A stretch of 64,000 nt of DNA. Origin: Streptomyces curacoi. Its GTDB lineage: Bacteria > Actinomycetota > Actinomycetes > Streptomycetales > Streptomycetaceae. The position numbers and the translations under genes were made by a program. Positions 16,836 through 24,786 of the stretch are shown here, one piece after another (within the stretch, counting starts at the first letter, position 1; the number at the start of each line of letters is the position of its first letter). Location of the stretch: positions 186,001-250,000 of the forward strand of contig NZ_KQ947993.1 in NCBI RefSeq assembly GCF_001513975.1, given 5' to 3'. The notes under the pieces are model-generated. The model ran no database searches and was not told the origin of the DNA. It saw only the letters and a program-made list of their open reading frames with translations.

Positions 16836-17498
16836 ATGCCGGTCACCGTTCTCCTGGTCGACGACGAACCCCTCGTACGCGCCGGTCTGCGCGCCGTGTT
16901 GGAGGCGCAGCCGGACATCGAGGTCGTCGGGGAGGCGGCGGACGGGGCGGCGGTGATTCCGCTGGTCCGGCAGTTGCGGCCCGATGTGGTCGCCATGGAT
17001 GTGCGGATGCCGCTGCTGGACGGGATCGAGGCCACACGCGCGGTGCTGCGGACGGTCGACGACCCGCCGAAGATCGTCGTCATCACGACCTTCGAGAACG
17101 ACGAGTACGTGTACGAGGCGCTGCGGGCCGGTGCCGACGGTTTCCTGCTGAAGCGGGCGCGGCCGGCCGAGATCGTGCACGCGGTCCGGCTGGTCGCCGA
17201 GGGCGAGTCACTGCTGTTCCCGGCCTCGGTCCGGCAGCTCGCCGCTCGGTACGGCGACGAGGCCGGGAACCTGGCGGCGCGCGCCCTGCTGGAGCGGGCC
17301 CGGCTGACCGGGCGGGAGGCCGAGGTGCTGCGGCTGATGGCGCGCGGTCTGTCGAACGCGGAGATCGCCGCCCGGCTCGTGGTCGGCACCGAGACGGTGA
17401 AGTCGCATGTGAGTGCCGTGCTGGCGAAGCTGGGGGCGCGTGATCGCACCCAGGCGGTGATCACGGCGTACGAGTCGGGTTTCATGGCGCCCGCGTGA
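16836..17498 (+). CDS. response regulator, NarL/LuxR family
   Basis: About 220 aa: receiver domain with the acidic pair in VDDEP, phospho-acceptor Asp in VVAMDVRMP, switch Thr in VITTF, Lys in LLKRA; then a LuxR-type HTH (LTGREAEVLRLMARGLSNAE, followed by the recognition helix around TVKSHVSAVLAKL). Partner of the kinase just upstream; a TTG at 16818 overlapping the kinase stop is an alternative start. Likely controls the divergent ABC-2 operon. Confidence 0.92.
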   Translation: MPVTVLLVDDEPLVRAGLRAVLEAQPDIEVVGEAADGAAVIPLVRQLRPDVVAMDVRMPLLDGIEATRAVLRTVDDPPKIVVITTFENDEYVYEALRAGADGFLLKRARPAEIVHAVRLVAEGESLLFPASVRQLAARYGDEAGNLAARALLERARLTGREAEVLRLMARGLSNAEIAARLVVGTETVKSHVSAVLAKLGARDRTQAVITAYESGFMAPA

Positions 17499-17629
17499 TC
17501 CGCGCAGGCGGGTGAGCGACGCGGCCTGGCGCGGACCGGCCGGTAGGTGGGTGGGTGCCCATGACTCGCCGGGGTCGGCCCTGGCGAGTACCATCCGGCC
17601 CACATGCGCACGAGCTGGGAGGACGGACG

Positions 17630-18787
17630 TTGGGGCGGCTGACCGGCGGGGATCCCTCGCTGCTGCGAAGGATCAATTCGGCGGTGGTACTGCACGCGCT
17701 GCGTGCCACGGACGCCGCCACGCTGACGGAGATCACCCGGGTGACCGGACTGTCCCGGCCGACCGTCGAGGGCGTCGTCGAGGGGCTCATCGAGGCGGGG
17801 TACGTCATCGAGAAGGCGGCCGACGAGAGTGTCGTCCGGCGCCAGGGGCGGCCCGCGCGGCGGTTCCGGTTCCGCGCCGAGGCCGGTCATCTGCTGGGCC
17901 TGGACATCGGGTCGCATCGGGTCGCCGCGCTCCTCGCCGACCTGGACGGCCGCGTGCTGGGCTCCATCGCCAAGGATGTCGAGGAGACGGCCCCGGCCGA
18001 TGAGCGCCTGGAACGGCTGCGCACCGCGGTCGCGGAACTGCTGCGCCGGGCCGGGGTCGCACGCGGGTCGCTGCGGGCCGTGGGGGTCGCGACGCCGGGC
18101 ATCGTCGACGCGGACGGCACCGTGCGGCTGGGTGCCGCGCTGCCCGAGTGGACGGGGCTGCGGCTGGGCGAGCGGCTGAGCCGGTCCTTCAAGTGCCCGG
18201 TCCTGGTGGAGAACGACGCCAACGCGGCGGCCGTCGCCGAGCACTGGAAGGGCTCCGCCACCGAGTCCGACGACGTGGTGTTCGTGCTGGCGGGGCTGAG
18301 CCCGGGCGCCGGCGCACTGATCGGCGGGCAGCTGCACCGGGGGTTCGGCGGAGCGGCCGGTGAGATCGGCGCGCTGCATCTGCTGGGCCGTGAGGCCACC
18401 CCGGAGACCCTGCTGTCCACCACGGACGAGCCGCTGCGCCCCCTCGACGAGCATGCCGTCGCCAAGGTCTTCGCGCAGGCCCGCGAGGGCGACCAGCGGG
18501 CCCGCGCGGCCGTCGACCGCTTCATCCAGCGCCTCGTCCACGACGTGGCCGCGCTCGTCCTCGCCCTCGACCCCGAACTGGTCGTCATCGGCGGCTGGGC
18601 GGCCGGTCTGGACGGCGTCCTGGAGCCGCTGCGGCGCGAACTGGCCCGCTACTGTCTGCGCCCGCCGAAGGTGGCCCTGTCCCTGCTCGGCGAGGCGGCG
18701 GTGGCGACGGGCGCGCTGCGGCTCGCCCTCGACCATGTGGAGGAGCAGCTGTTCGCGGTGGAGGGGACGGTCACGGGGCGGCGCTGA
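17630..18787 (+). CDS. ROK family transcriptional regulator
   Basis: About 385 aa from TTG 17630, placed there because GGGAGG precedes it and relatives I remember begin GRLTGGDPSLLRR. N-terminal winged helix (about 5-75, LTEITRVTGLSRPTVEGVVEGL), then the ROK sugar-kinase-like fold (DIGSHRVAALLADLDG, VATPGIVD, VENDANAAAVAEH). The Cys-rich zinc motif of NagC-like ROK proteins is absent: GEIGALHLLG runs on without CxCGxxGC. Probably senses a sugar or phosphosugar; targets unknown. Confidence 0.87.
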   Translation: MGRLTGGDPSLLRRINSAVVLHALRATDAATLTEITRVTGLSRPTVEGVVEGLIEAGYVIEKAADESVVRRQGRPARRFRFRAEAGHLLGLDIGSHRVAALLADLDGRVLGSIAKDVEETAPADERLERLRTAVAELLRRAGVARGSLRAVGVATPGIVDADGTVRLGAALPEWTGLRLGERLSRSFKCPVLVENDANAAAVAEHWKGSATESDDVVFVLAGLSPGAGALIGGQLHRGFGGAAGEIGALHLLGREATPETLLSTTDEPLRPLDEHAVAKVFAQAREGDQRARAAVDRFIQRLVHDVAALVLALDPELVVIGGWAAGLDGVLEPLRRELARYCLRPPKVALSLLGEAAVATGALRLALDHVEEQLFAVEGTVTGRR

Positions 18788-19000
18788 GGGGATCGGGCCG
18801 AGGGCCTGGTGTGGTCGGTGGCAGCTGGACCCATGCGCCGGCGGCTGAGTACCATGCGCCGCCGCGGCACCGTGGGGGCCGGTCCGAGCAGGAGGCGCGT
18901 CGGCAGCCGCCGGTCGTGTGCCCGGGAGCGGGGGTGCGGACCGGGACGCCCGCCCGGGGCCGTCGCGCCGATCAGCCGCAGGGCGGCTTCTCCGCCGACG

Positions 19001-19033
19001 CCCCGCGCCCCGGAGCAGTCCCGAGGCGCGGGG
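19001..19033 (-). terminator. hairpin terminator after the GntR gene
   Basis: Perfect 9-bp arms CCCCGCGCC (19001-19009) and GGCGCGGGG (19025-19033), with three more inner pairs. It lies 18 bp beyond the stop of the minus-strand GntR gene and may also stop readthrough from the ROK gene. The rest of the gap 18788-19051 shows nothing else. Confidence 0.7.
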
Positions 19034-19051
19034 CGGAAAGTGACACGGCGG

Positions 19052-19813
19052 TCAGGACGCCCGGCGTTCCGGGTCCTGCTGGATCTCCACACCGCCCGAG
19101 TCGCCGAAGGTCAGCCGGCAGGTGTCCGCGCGGTACGTGGCCACGGAGAGCGCGGCGGTGCGGCCCTCGGCGATGTAGCGGGTGGTCACGACGAGGACGG
19201 GCGCCCCGGGGAGGCGGTCCAGCTCCTTCGCGTCGTCCGCGCGGGCCGAGCCCAGCTCGACGGCGCTCTCCTGGCCCTCCAGCTCCAGGCGCTGCAGCTC
19301 GCGCAGCACGGCACGCGCGCGTGCCGCTCCGGACGGCGCGTCGATGGCGGAGAGGGCGGGCACCGACGACTGCGGGACGTAGAGCAGCTCGGCGGCGACG
19401 GGCTGGCCGTGCGTCACACGGGAGCGGCGCACGATGTGCACGGGCTCGTCCCGGCCGCTCTCCAGGGCGGCGGCGACAGACACGGGCGGCAGCGCCTGTG
19501 TGCAGTCCGTGGGCTGCCAGACGTCGTCGGCCGCTCCCGGCCAGGCGTGCTGCTCAGTGCCGACGGACACACCCACCCGCGGCGGCGCGACGGTCGTACC
19601 GACACCGCGGCGACGCTGCAGCCTGCCTTCCAGTTCGAGCTGTTCCAGGGCCTGGCGGAGCGTGGCCCGGGCGACGCCGAAGCGGGCGGCCAGGTCGCGC
19701 TCGTTGGGCAGGATCTCGCCCACGGAGAATTCGGAGTCCAGTGCCTCACTGAGCACGGTCCTGAGGTGCCAGTACTTCGGCTCCGGCACCGTTTCGAGCT
19801 GCGTGGTCCCCAC
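19052..19813 (-). CDS. GntR/HutC family regulator (UTRA domain)
   Basis: 253 aa: winged helix at about 12-80 (NERDLAARFGVARATLRQALEQLELEGRL pattern, read in two parts) and a UTRA effector domain at about 95-245 (VAAELLYVP, VTTRYIAEG). Its architecture matches DasR, the GlcN-6-P-responsive regulator, but it is a distinct paralogue. The promoter region carries a near-perfect DasR-type (dre) palindrome overlapping the -35 box, arguing for control by DasR or by itself. Effector unknown. Confidence 0.87.
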   Translation of the reverse strand: MGTTQLETVPEPKYWHLRTVLSEALDSEFSVGEILPNERDLAARFGVARATLRQALEQLELEGRLQRRRGVGTTVAPPRVGVSVGTEQHAWPGAADDVWQPTDCTQALPPVSVAAALESGRDEPVHIVRRSRVTHGQPVAAELLYVPQSSVPALSAIDAPSGAARARAVLRELQRLELEGQESAVELGSARADDAKELDRLPGAPVLVVTTRYIAEGRTAALSVATYRADTCRLTFGDSGGVEIQQDPERRAS

Positions 19814-19889
19814 CCTGTCCTCCGCAATCGCCGTGGCCCATCGGCGTTTTAGCGCCCTTGTTTATTAAAGGTTGTTGCACTTCTCTGCG

Positions 19890-19924
19890 ACCATAGGGCG
19901 GCCCTCACCCTTGGTCAAGACCAA
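19890..19924 (-). promoter_or_regulatory. promoter with dre-like GntR operator
   Basis: Minus-strand -35 TTGACC (19913-19918) and -10 TATGGT (19890-19895) with a 17-bp spacer. The -35 sits inside the perfect palindrome TTGGTCAAGACCAA (19911-19924, plus-strand reading), which matches the core of the DasR site TGGTCTAGACCA at all but one position. Binding here would block sigma. The gene start is 77 bp downstream of the -10. Confidence 0.65.
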
Positions 19925-19953
19925 TGGCCGGGAACGTTCACGGGACGGACGTG

Positions 19954-19980
19954 CGCCGCCACGCCCATGACGTGGCGGCG
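19954..19980 (-). terminator. hairpin terminator after the ECF sigma gene
   Basis: Perfect 10-bp arms CGCCGCCACG (19954-19963) and CGTGGCGGCG (19971-19980), 7-nt loop, 4 bp beyond the sigma-factor stop. Confidence 0.75.
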
Positions 19981-19984
19981 GGAT

Positions 19985-20872
19985 CTACGCCGTCGGCAGC
20001 GACCTCAGTTTGTCGGGGTTGCGGATGATGTAGACCGACTGGATGCGCCCGTCGAGGATGTCCACCTGGAAGACGGAGTCGGGCTTGTCGCCGGACAGCA
20101 CCAGCACCGCGGGGCCGCCGTTGAGCTCCATGAACCGGAAGGACAGGTCGGGGACGTCGCCCTTCTTCGCGGCGCCGACGAGGAAGCGGCCCACCTTGTC
20201 GGCCGTCTCCACGACCCGCAGCGGCGCCCTGGACTTGCCGCCGCTGTCGCCGACGAGGCGGACGTCCGGGGCCAGCAGTGACATGAGCCCCTCCAGGTCG
20301 CCCTCTCCGGCCGCGGCCAGGAATCGTTCGGTGAGATCGCGTCGCTGGGTGGGGTCGACCTCGTAGCGCGGCCGCCGCTCGTCGACGTGCTTGCGGGCCC
20401 GCCCGGCCAGTTGCCGCACCGCCGCCTCGCCGCGGTCGAGCATGGCGGCGATCTCGGCGTACGGGTAGCCGAAGGCCTCCCTGAGGACGAACACCGCCCG
20501 CTCCAGGGGCGACAGCGACTCCAGGACGACGAGGACGGCGAGTGAGACGGAGTCGGCGAGGACGGCCCGCTCGGCCGTGTCGGGGACACTGTCCCCGAAG
20601 TCGGTGACGTACGGCTCCGGGAGCCAGGGGCCGACGTAGGTCTCGCCCCGCGCCTTGACCTGGCGCAGCCGGTCGATGGCGAGCCGGGTGGTGACGCGCA
20701 CCAGATAGCCGCGCGGCTCGCGCACCGCCGACCGGTCCGCGCCGGACCAGCGCAGCCAGGCCTCCTGCACCACGTCCTCAGCGTCGGCGACACGGCCGAG
20801 CATGCGGTAGGCGACTCCCAGGAGGACGGGGCGGTGCTCTTCGAAGACGTCTGTCTCGGTTTCGGTGGTCAC
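19985..20872 (-). CDS. sigJ: ECF41-type RNA polymerase sigma factor (SigJ-like)
   Basis: About 295 aa from GTG 20872. Sigma region 2 at about 11-80 (VAYRMLGRVADAEDVVQEAWLR), region 4 at about 115-170 (ERAVFVLREAFGYPYAEIA), and a C-terminal SnoaL-like extension of about 110 residues. The extension carries DSGGK, the counterpart of the DGGGK motif by which ECF41 factors modulate themselves without an anti-sigma factor. In other genomes ECF41 genes adjoin a carboxymuconolactone-decarboxylase or oxidoreductase target; here the divergent neighbour is an alpha/beta hydrolase. I found no match to the ECF41 consensus TGTCACA-CGTC in the gap. Confidence 0.85.
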   Translation of the reverse strand: MTTETETDVFEEHRPVLLGVAYRMLGRVADAEDVVQEAWLRWSGADRSAVREPRGYLVRVTTRLAIDRLRQVKARGETYVGPWLPEPYVTDFGDSVPDTAERAVLADSVSLAVLVVLESLSPLERAVFVLREAFGYPYAEIAAMLDRGEAAVRQLAGRARKHVDERRPRYEVDPTQRRDLTERFLAAAGEGDLEGLMSLLAPDVRLVGDSGGKSRAPLRVVETADKVGRFLVGAAKKGDVPDLSFRFMELNGGPAVLVLSGDKPDSVFQVDILDGRIQSVYIIRNPDKLRSLPTA

Positions 20873-20937
20873 CGCACCATCCCATCCGACGCGACCGGCC
20901 GTGTCCAGGCGAAATCGGCGTCCCCGGGGAGGTGTGG

Positions 20938-20968
20938 CGCAACCCGCAGACGCGCGGGGCGGGTTGCG
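20938..20968. promoter_or_regulatory. 10-bp inverted repeat between sigma gene and hydrolase gene
   Basis: CGCAACCCGC (20938-20947) and GCGGGTTGCG (20959-20968), 11-nt spacer, in the middle of a divergent intergenic region and therefore not an obvious terminator. Could be a regulator site or a stem in an untranslated leader. Confidence 0.45.
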
Positions 20969-21051
20969 GGCGCCGCGCCCCCGAGCCTGGCCTGGGGGGG
21001 CCGGCGAGCGCCGGGGTCTACCCGTCGGTAGCAATCGCTGACAAGCTGTCT

Positions 21052-21063
21052 ACGGACGTCCGT
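21052..21063. promoter_or_regulatory. perfect 12-bp palindrome ahead of the hydrolase gene
   Basis: ACGGACGTCCGT, 26 bp upstream of the hydrolase ATG, overlapping the likely promoter or start of the transcript. Candidate operator; no regulator can be assigned. Confidence 0.4.
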
Positions 21064-21089
21064 CGCGTGTCCCAGACGAGGAGCACCCC

Positions 21090-21920
21090 ATGTCCGCCAC
21101 CGTCTCCTTCAAGGTCCCCTCCCCCCACGGCCCGCGGAGCGTGACCGTCGACTACGCGCGCGTGGGGCGCGGCGAACCGCTGCTCCTGCTGCACGGCATC
21201 GGTCACCACCGGCAGGTCTGGGAGCCGGTCGTGGACGTCCTCGCCACCGAGCGCGACGTGATCTCCGTGGATCTGCCCGGGTTCGGGGCCTCTCCCGGCC
21301 TGCCCGACGGCCTCTCCTACGACCTGGCCACGACGACGGCCGTGTTCGGCGCCTTCTGTGCGGCCATGGAGCTGGAGCGGCCGCATGTGGTGGGCAACTC
21401 GCTGGGCGGACTGATCGCGCTGGAGCTCGGCCGCGAGAAGCTCGTGCGGTCCGTCACCGCCCTCTCCCCGGCCGGGTTCTGGTCCGCGGCCGAGCGGCGC
21501 TACGCCTTCGGCGTGCTGCTGGCGATGCGGCACATCTCGCGGCGGCTGCCGCTGCCTCTGGTGGAACAGCTGTCCCGGTCGGCGGCCGGCCGTACGGTCC
21601 TGACGAGCACGATCTACGCCCGCCCGGGCCGGCGTTCACCCGAGGCCGTGGTCGCCGAGACGCTCGCCCTCGCGGGGGCCACGGGCTTCGACCAGACCCT
21701 CCGGGCCGGCCGGACCGTCCAGTTCACCGACGACCTCCCCGGAATACCGGTCACCGTGGCCTGGGGCACCAGGGACCGGCTGCTCGTGCGCCGCCAAGGG
21801 GTGCGCGCCAAGCAGATCATTCCCCGGGCGCGTCTGGTTCGGCTGCCCGGCTGCGGCCACTGCCCGATGAACGACGACCCCGCCCTGGTCGCGCGCGTCA
21901 TCCTCGACGGCAGCCGCTGA
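21090..21920 (+). CDS. alpha/beta fold hydrolase
   Basis: 276 aa. Oxyanion segment LLHGIGHHRQVW, nucleophile elbow GNSLGG (Ser in VVGNSLGGLIALEL), and a C-terminal His in GCGHCPMNDDP; the acidic member is likely the Asp of GTRDRLLV. Cytoplasmic, no signal peptide. Good ribosome-binding site (GACGAGGAG). Divergent from the sigma-factor gene; its last 285 bp are antisense to the extended transporter frame on the other strand. Confidence 0.88.
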   Translation: MSATVSFKVPSPHGPRSVTVDYARVGRGEPLLLLHGIGHHRQVWEPVVDVLATERDVISVDLPGFGASPGLPDGLSYDLATTTAVFGAFCAAMELERPHVVGNSLGGLIALELGREKLVRSVTALSPAGFWSAAERRYAFGVLLAMRHISRRLPLPLVEQLSRSAAGRTVLTSTIYARPGRRSPEAVVAETLALAGATGFDQTLRAGRTVQFTDDLPGIPVTVAWGTRDRLLVRRQGVRAKQIIPRARLVRLPGCGHCPMNDDPALVARVILDGSR

Positions 21921-22802
21921 CCCGCGCGGGGCGCGCCTCAACGCGCCTGAGCCCAGGGCGACACCGGCGCCGACCAGGGCGCTGCCCAGCGCCTGGACGG
22001 CGCCGTAGGAGCCGGTTCCCACGAGCGGGGCGGTGCCGGCGGCGGCGACCGGGATGAGACCGGAGAAGAGCGTGGCGCGCTCGGCGCCGATCCGCTGCAT
22101 GCCCATGTACCAGCACACGAAGCCGACGACGGTCACGACCACCGCCTGCCACAGGAGTGCCGTCACCTCCGTGGTGTCGGGCCGGCGCAGCCAGGCGGTG
22201 CCGTCCAGGAGCAGCCCCGCGGCCATGGACTCGACGGCGGCGACGCCGCACACCGAGGCGGACAGCAGCCGCGGACCCAGCGGGCGCAGCACGGGCACGG
22301 CGAGGACCGCGAAACCGACCTCGCCGACCAGCGCGCACACGGAGAAGGCGATGCCGAGCCCGTCCGTGCGCCCCCAGCCCTGCACCGTGAACGCCCCGAC
22401 AGCCACGAGCAACGCCCCGTACAGGACGGCCCGTTGGGGGCGGCGCCCGTCCAGCAGGGGTACGACCACCGCCACGACGACCGGCGCGCAGCCGACGAAG
22501 ACCCCGGGAACCGCCGGTTCGGCGGTGCGCTCGGCGGCGATGACGGCCAGGTTGAAGCCCACCATGCCGACGGCGGCGAGCACCGCGAGGCGGGCCCACT
22601 GACGGGCGCCGAGCGAGCGCAGCCGGGCCGCGGCGTCCCGCCCCGCCAGGGGGACGAGCAGGAGGAAGGCGAGGCCGTAGCGCAGGAACTGGCCGCCGGC
22701 GTACGGGTAGTCGCCGAGGAGGCTGTTGGCGGTGAAGGACCCTCCGACGAGGACGCAGGCGAGCGCGGCCAGGAGGGCGCCGCGCGTGGTGGTGGCGTTC
22801 AT
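21636..22802 (-). CDS. EamA (DMT) family transporter with anomalous C-terminal extension
   Basis: Ten predicted TM helices in two EamA halves occupy residues 1 to about 290, the normal length of the family. The frame then runs on for about 98 residues to 21636 without a stop, entirely antisense to the hydrolase gene and rich in Gly/Arg/His/Asp, with no membrane or domain character. In the next frame a TGA lies at 21938-21940, right where EamA proteins normally end (giving ...AQAR stop). So either the stop has been lost or a one-base change separates the true end. ATG 22802. Divergent from the MocR gene, its likely regulator. Confidence 0.75.
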   Translation of the reverse strand: MNATTTRGALLAALACVLVGGSFTANSLLGDYPYAGGQFLRYGLAFLLLVPLAGRDAAARLRSLGARQWARLAVLAAVGMVGFNLAVIAAERTAEPAVPGVFVGCAPVVVAVVVPLLDGRRPQRAVLYGALLVAVGAFTVQGWGRTDGLGIAFSVCALVGEVGFAVLAVPVLRPLGPRLLSASVCGVAAVESMAAGLLLDGTAWLRRPDTTEVTALLWQAVVVTVVGFVCWYMGMQRIGAERATLFSGLIPVAAAGTAPLVGTGSYGAVQALGSALVGAGVALGSGALRRAPRGSAAAVEDDARDQGGVVVHRAVAAAGQPNQTRPGNDLLGAHPLAAHEQPVPGAPGHGDRYSGEVVGELDGPAGPEGLVEARGPREGERLGDHGLG

Positions 22803-22826
22803 GGCAGCGACGCTAGGAAGCTGCGC

Positions 22827-22843
22827 GGTCCGGATTAAGGTCC
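22827..22843. promoter_or_regulatory. direct repeat GGTCC, candidate MocR operator
   Basis: GGTCC at 22827-22831 and 22839-22843, 12 bp apart, in the 47-bp gap between the divergent EamA and MocR genes. MocR regulators commonly bind direct repeats placed in such a shared promoter. Confidence 0.5.
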
Positions 22844-22849
22844 ACTTTC

Positions 22850-24577
22850 ATGACGCCATCGGAGACCAATCCCACCGGGAGGACGGCACGGTCCGCCTCG
22901 CTACCGTCGACGCCGGGGCCGGCTGGGCAGGTGGACCGGGCCTCGGTGCCGTACACGGCAGACCCCGCCGGTCAGGTGGACCGCGCCGCGAGACCGTCCG
23001 CGAGCCGTCCGGCCGAGGAGACGGAGCGCTCTTCCGGGCCGCTCGCGAGCGATCCGGCCAGGCCCGCACGTACCGCCATCACCGCACCATCACCGCCGCC
23101 CAGCAATCCCACCGGCCGGGCGACGCCCCCTGCGACGCCGACCGGGGACACCACGGACATGGCTTCCGCCGCCTGGGAGCTGCTGCTGCCGGCCGCGTCG
23201 GCGCCGGCACGCGCGCGTGGGCGTTCGTTGCAGGCGGCGCTGCGTGAGGCGGTGCGGTCGGGGCGGCTCGCGCCGGGTACGCGGCTGCCGTCGAGCCGGG
23301 ATCTCGCCGCCGACCTGGGCGTCTCGCGCGGGCTGATCACCGAGGCGTACGAGCAGTTGACGGCGGAGGGCTATCTCCGCAGCGGCCGGGGTGCGGGGAC
23401 CTGGGTGGGCGGCGCCGTACGGGGGGCCGCGCGGCCACGCGCGCGTGACCTCGCTCCGCGCTCCGCGGGTGCGCGGGCCGACTTCGTACCGGGCACGCCG
23501 GACGTGTCGCTGTTCCCGCGCGCCGCGTGGGCGGCCGCACAGCGCGGCGTGCTGGCGGAGCTGCCGCACCACGAGCTCGGCTATCCCGACCCGCGCGGGC
23601 TGCCCAGGCTGCGTACGGCCCTGGCCGAACTGCTCGCGCGCCGCCGGGGCGTGGTCGCGGACCCCGAGCGCATCGTGGTCGTCTCCGGGGTGTCGCAGGC
23701 CACGGCGGTGCTCGGCTTCGTGCTGCACGCGCGCGGGATGCGCGAAGTCGGTGTCGAGAACCCCGGAAGCCCGCAGCACGACGCCCTCTACGCCGCCGCC
23801 GGCGTCAGCACCGTGCCGCTGCCGCTGGACGACGAGGGCCTCGCCATCGGCCCGCTGCGGCAGGCCGGCGTACGATCCGTGGTCACGACGCCGGCCCACC
23901 AGTTCCCCACCGGCATCGCCTACTCCGCCGCACGCCGCGCCGAACTGCTCGACTGGGCGCGGTCCGTCGACGGGTTCGTCCTGGAGGACGACTACGACGG
24001 CGACTTCCGGTACGACCGTGCCCCCGTGGGCGCGCTCCAGGGACTCGACCCGGAGCGCGTCGCCTACGCGGGGTCGGTCAGCAAGTCCCTCGCCCCGGGG
24101 TTGCGGCTCGGCTGGCTGCTCGTACCGGAGTGCCTGGCCGAGGAGGTCGTCGAGCGCAAGCGGACCATGGATCTCGGCCATCCCACCCTCGATCAGGCGC
24201 TGTTCGCCCGGTTCCTGGAGCGCGGCGACTACGACCGGCAGCTGCGCCGCTGCCAGCGCGCGTATCGGGAGCGGCGCGACGCCCTGGTCACCGCTCTGCG
24301 GGAGCACTTTCCGGGCTCGGAGGTGACCGGGATCGCCGCGGGGCTGCACGTCATCGCCGCGTTGCCGGAGCGGTACGGGCCCCAGGAGCGGTTCCACGCG
24401 CGCGTGGCCGCGGCCGGGGTTGCGGTGCGCCCGCTGTCGGACTACGCGCACGCGCGTGCCGGGGGCGACGGGGAGGCCGGCGTGCGGCTGGTCCTGGGGT
24501 ACGCGCACCTGTCGCCCGCGCGGATCCGGGCGGGCGTACGGCTGATGGCCGAGGCGGTCGCGGCGCGTCCGCACTGA
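22850..24577 (+). CDS. MocR/PdxR family regulator (GntR HTH fused to aminotransferase)
   Basis: Up to 575 aa. Residues 115-175 are a GntR winged helix (PSSRDLAADLGVSRGLITEA), and about 200-570 a fold-type I aminotransferase domain with the PLP lysine in SVSKSLAPG and the EDDYDGDFRYD segment. Such proteins use PLP-linked ligands to sense vitamin B6, GABA or ectoine precursors. The first 103 residues (from ATG 22850) are disordered, Pro/Thr/Arg-rich, with PAGQVDRA twice; a second ATG at 23159 would remove them. The 22850 ATG is 7 bp from the operator and could only be used leaderlessly, so the true start is open. Confidence 0.85.
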   Translation: MTPSETNPTGRTARSASLPSTPGPAGQVDRASVPYTADPAGQVDRAARPSASRPAEETERSSGPLASDPARPARTAITAPSPPPSNPTGRATPPATPTGDTTDMASAAWELLLPAASAPARARGRSLQAALREAVRSGRLAPGTRLPSSRDLAADLGVSRGLITEAYEQLTAEGYLRSGRGAGTWVGGAVRGAARPRARDLAPRSAGARADFVPGTPDVSLFPRAAWAAAQRGVLAELPHHELGYPDPRGLPRLRTALAELLARRRGVVADPERIVVVSGVSQATAVLGFVLHARGMREVGVENPGSPQHDALYAAAGVSTVPLPLDDEGLAIGPLRQAGVRSVVTTPAHQFPTGIAYSAARRAELLDWARSVDGFVLEDDYDGDFRYDRAPVGALQGLDPERVAYAGSVSKSLAPGLRLGWLLVPECLAEEVVERKRTMDLGHPTLDQALFARFLERGDYDRQLRRCQRAYRERRDALVTALREHFPGSEVTGIAAGLHVIAALPERYGPQERFHARVAAAGVAVRPLSDYAHARAGGDGEAGVRLVLGYAHLSPARIRAGVRLMAEAVAARPH

Positions 24578-24701
24578 TCAGGACCTCCTCGGCGGTCGGC
24601 GCAATCACCCGTGGGGAAGCGCCCACCAGGAGGTGACCGGAACCGCACGTCCGGCAGGGCACCGCCAGGACTCGCCGGTTCCCTTGTGGATGCGGTCAGT
24701 T

Positions 24702-24723
24702 GTTCACTTGTGGTTTCCGTGTG
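24702..24723 (+). promoter_or_regulatory. PhoP-box-like direct repeats upstream of phoD
   Basis: Two adjacent 11-bp units GTTCACTTGTG (24702-24712) and GTTTCCGTGTG (24713-24723) agree at 8 of 11 positions. The known Streptomyces PHO box is 11-bp direct repeats starting GTTCACC. It lies 63 bp upstream of a phosphatase start, as expected for phosphate-starvation control. Confidence 0.6.
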
Positions 24724-24786
24724 CGCTGCGGCGCACCAGTAGTTGTGGCACTGCACACTGGCCGGATCCCGCCCCTGGAGGCCTCC

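Noticed and set aside
20873..20937. ECF41 autoregulatory promoter
   Set aside because: No TGTCACA-CGTC-like pair upstream of the sigma gene on the minus strand.
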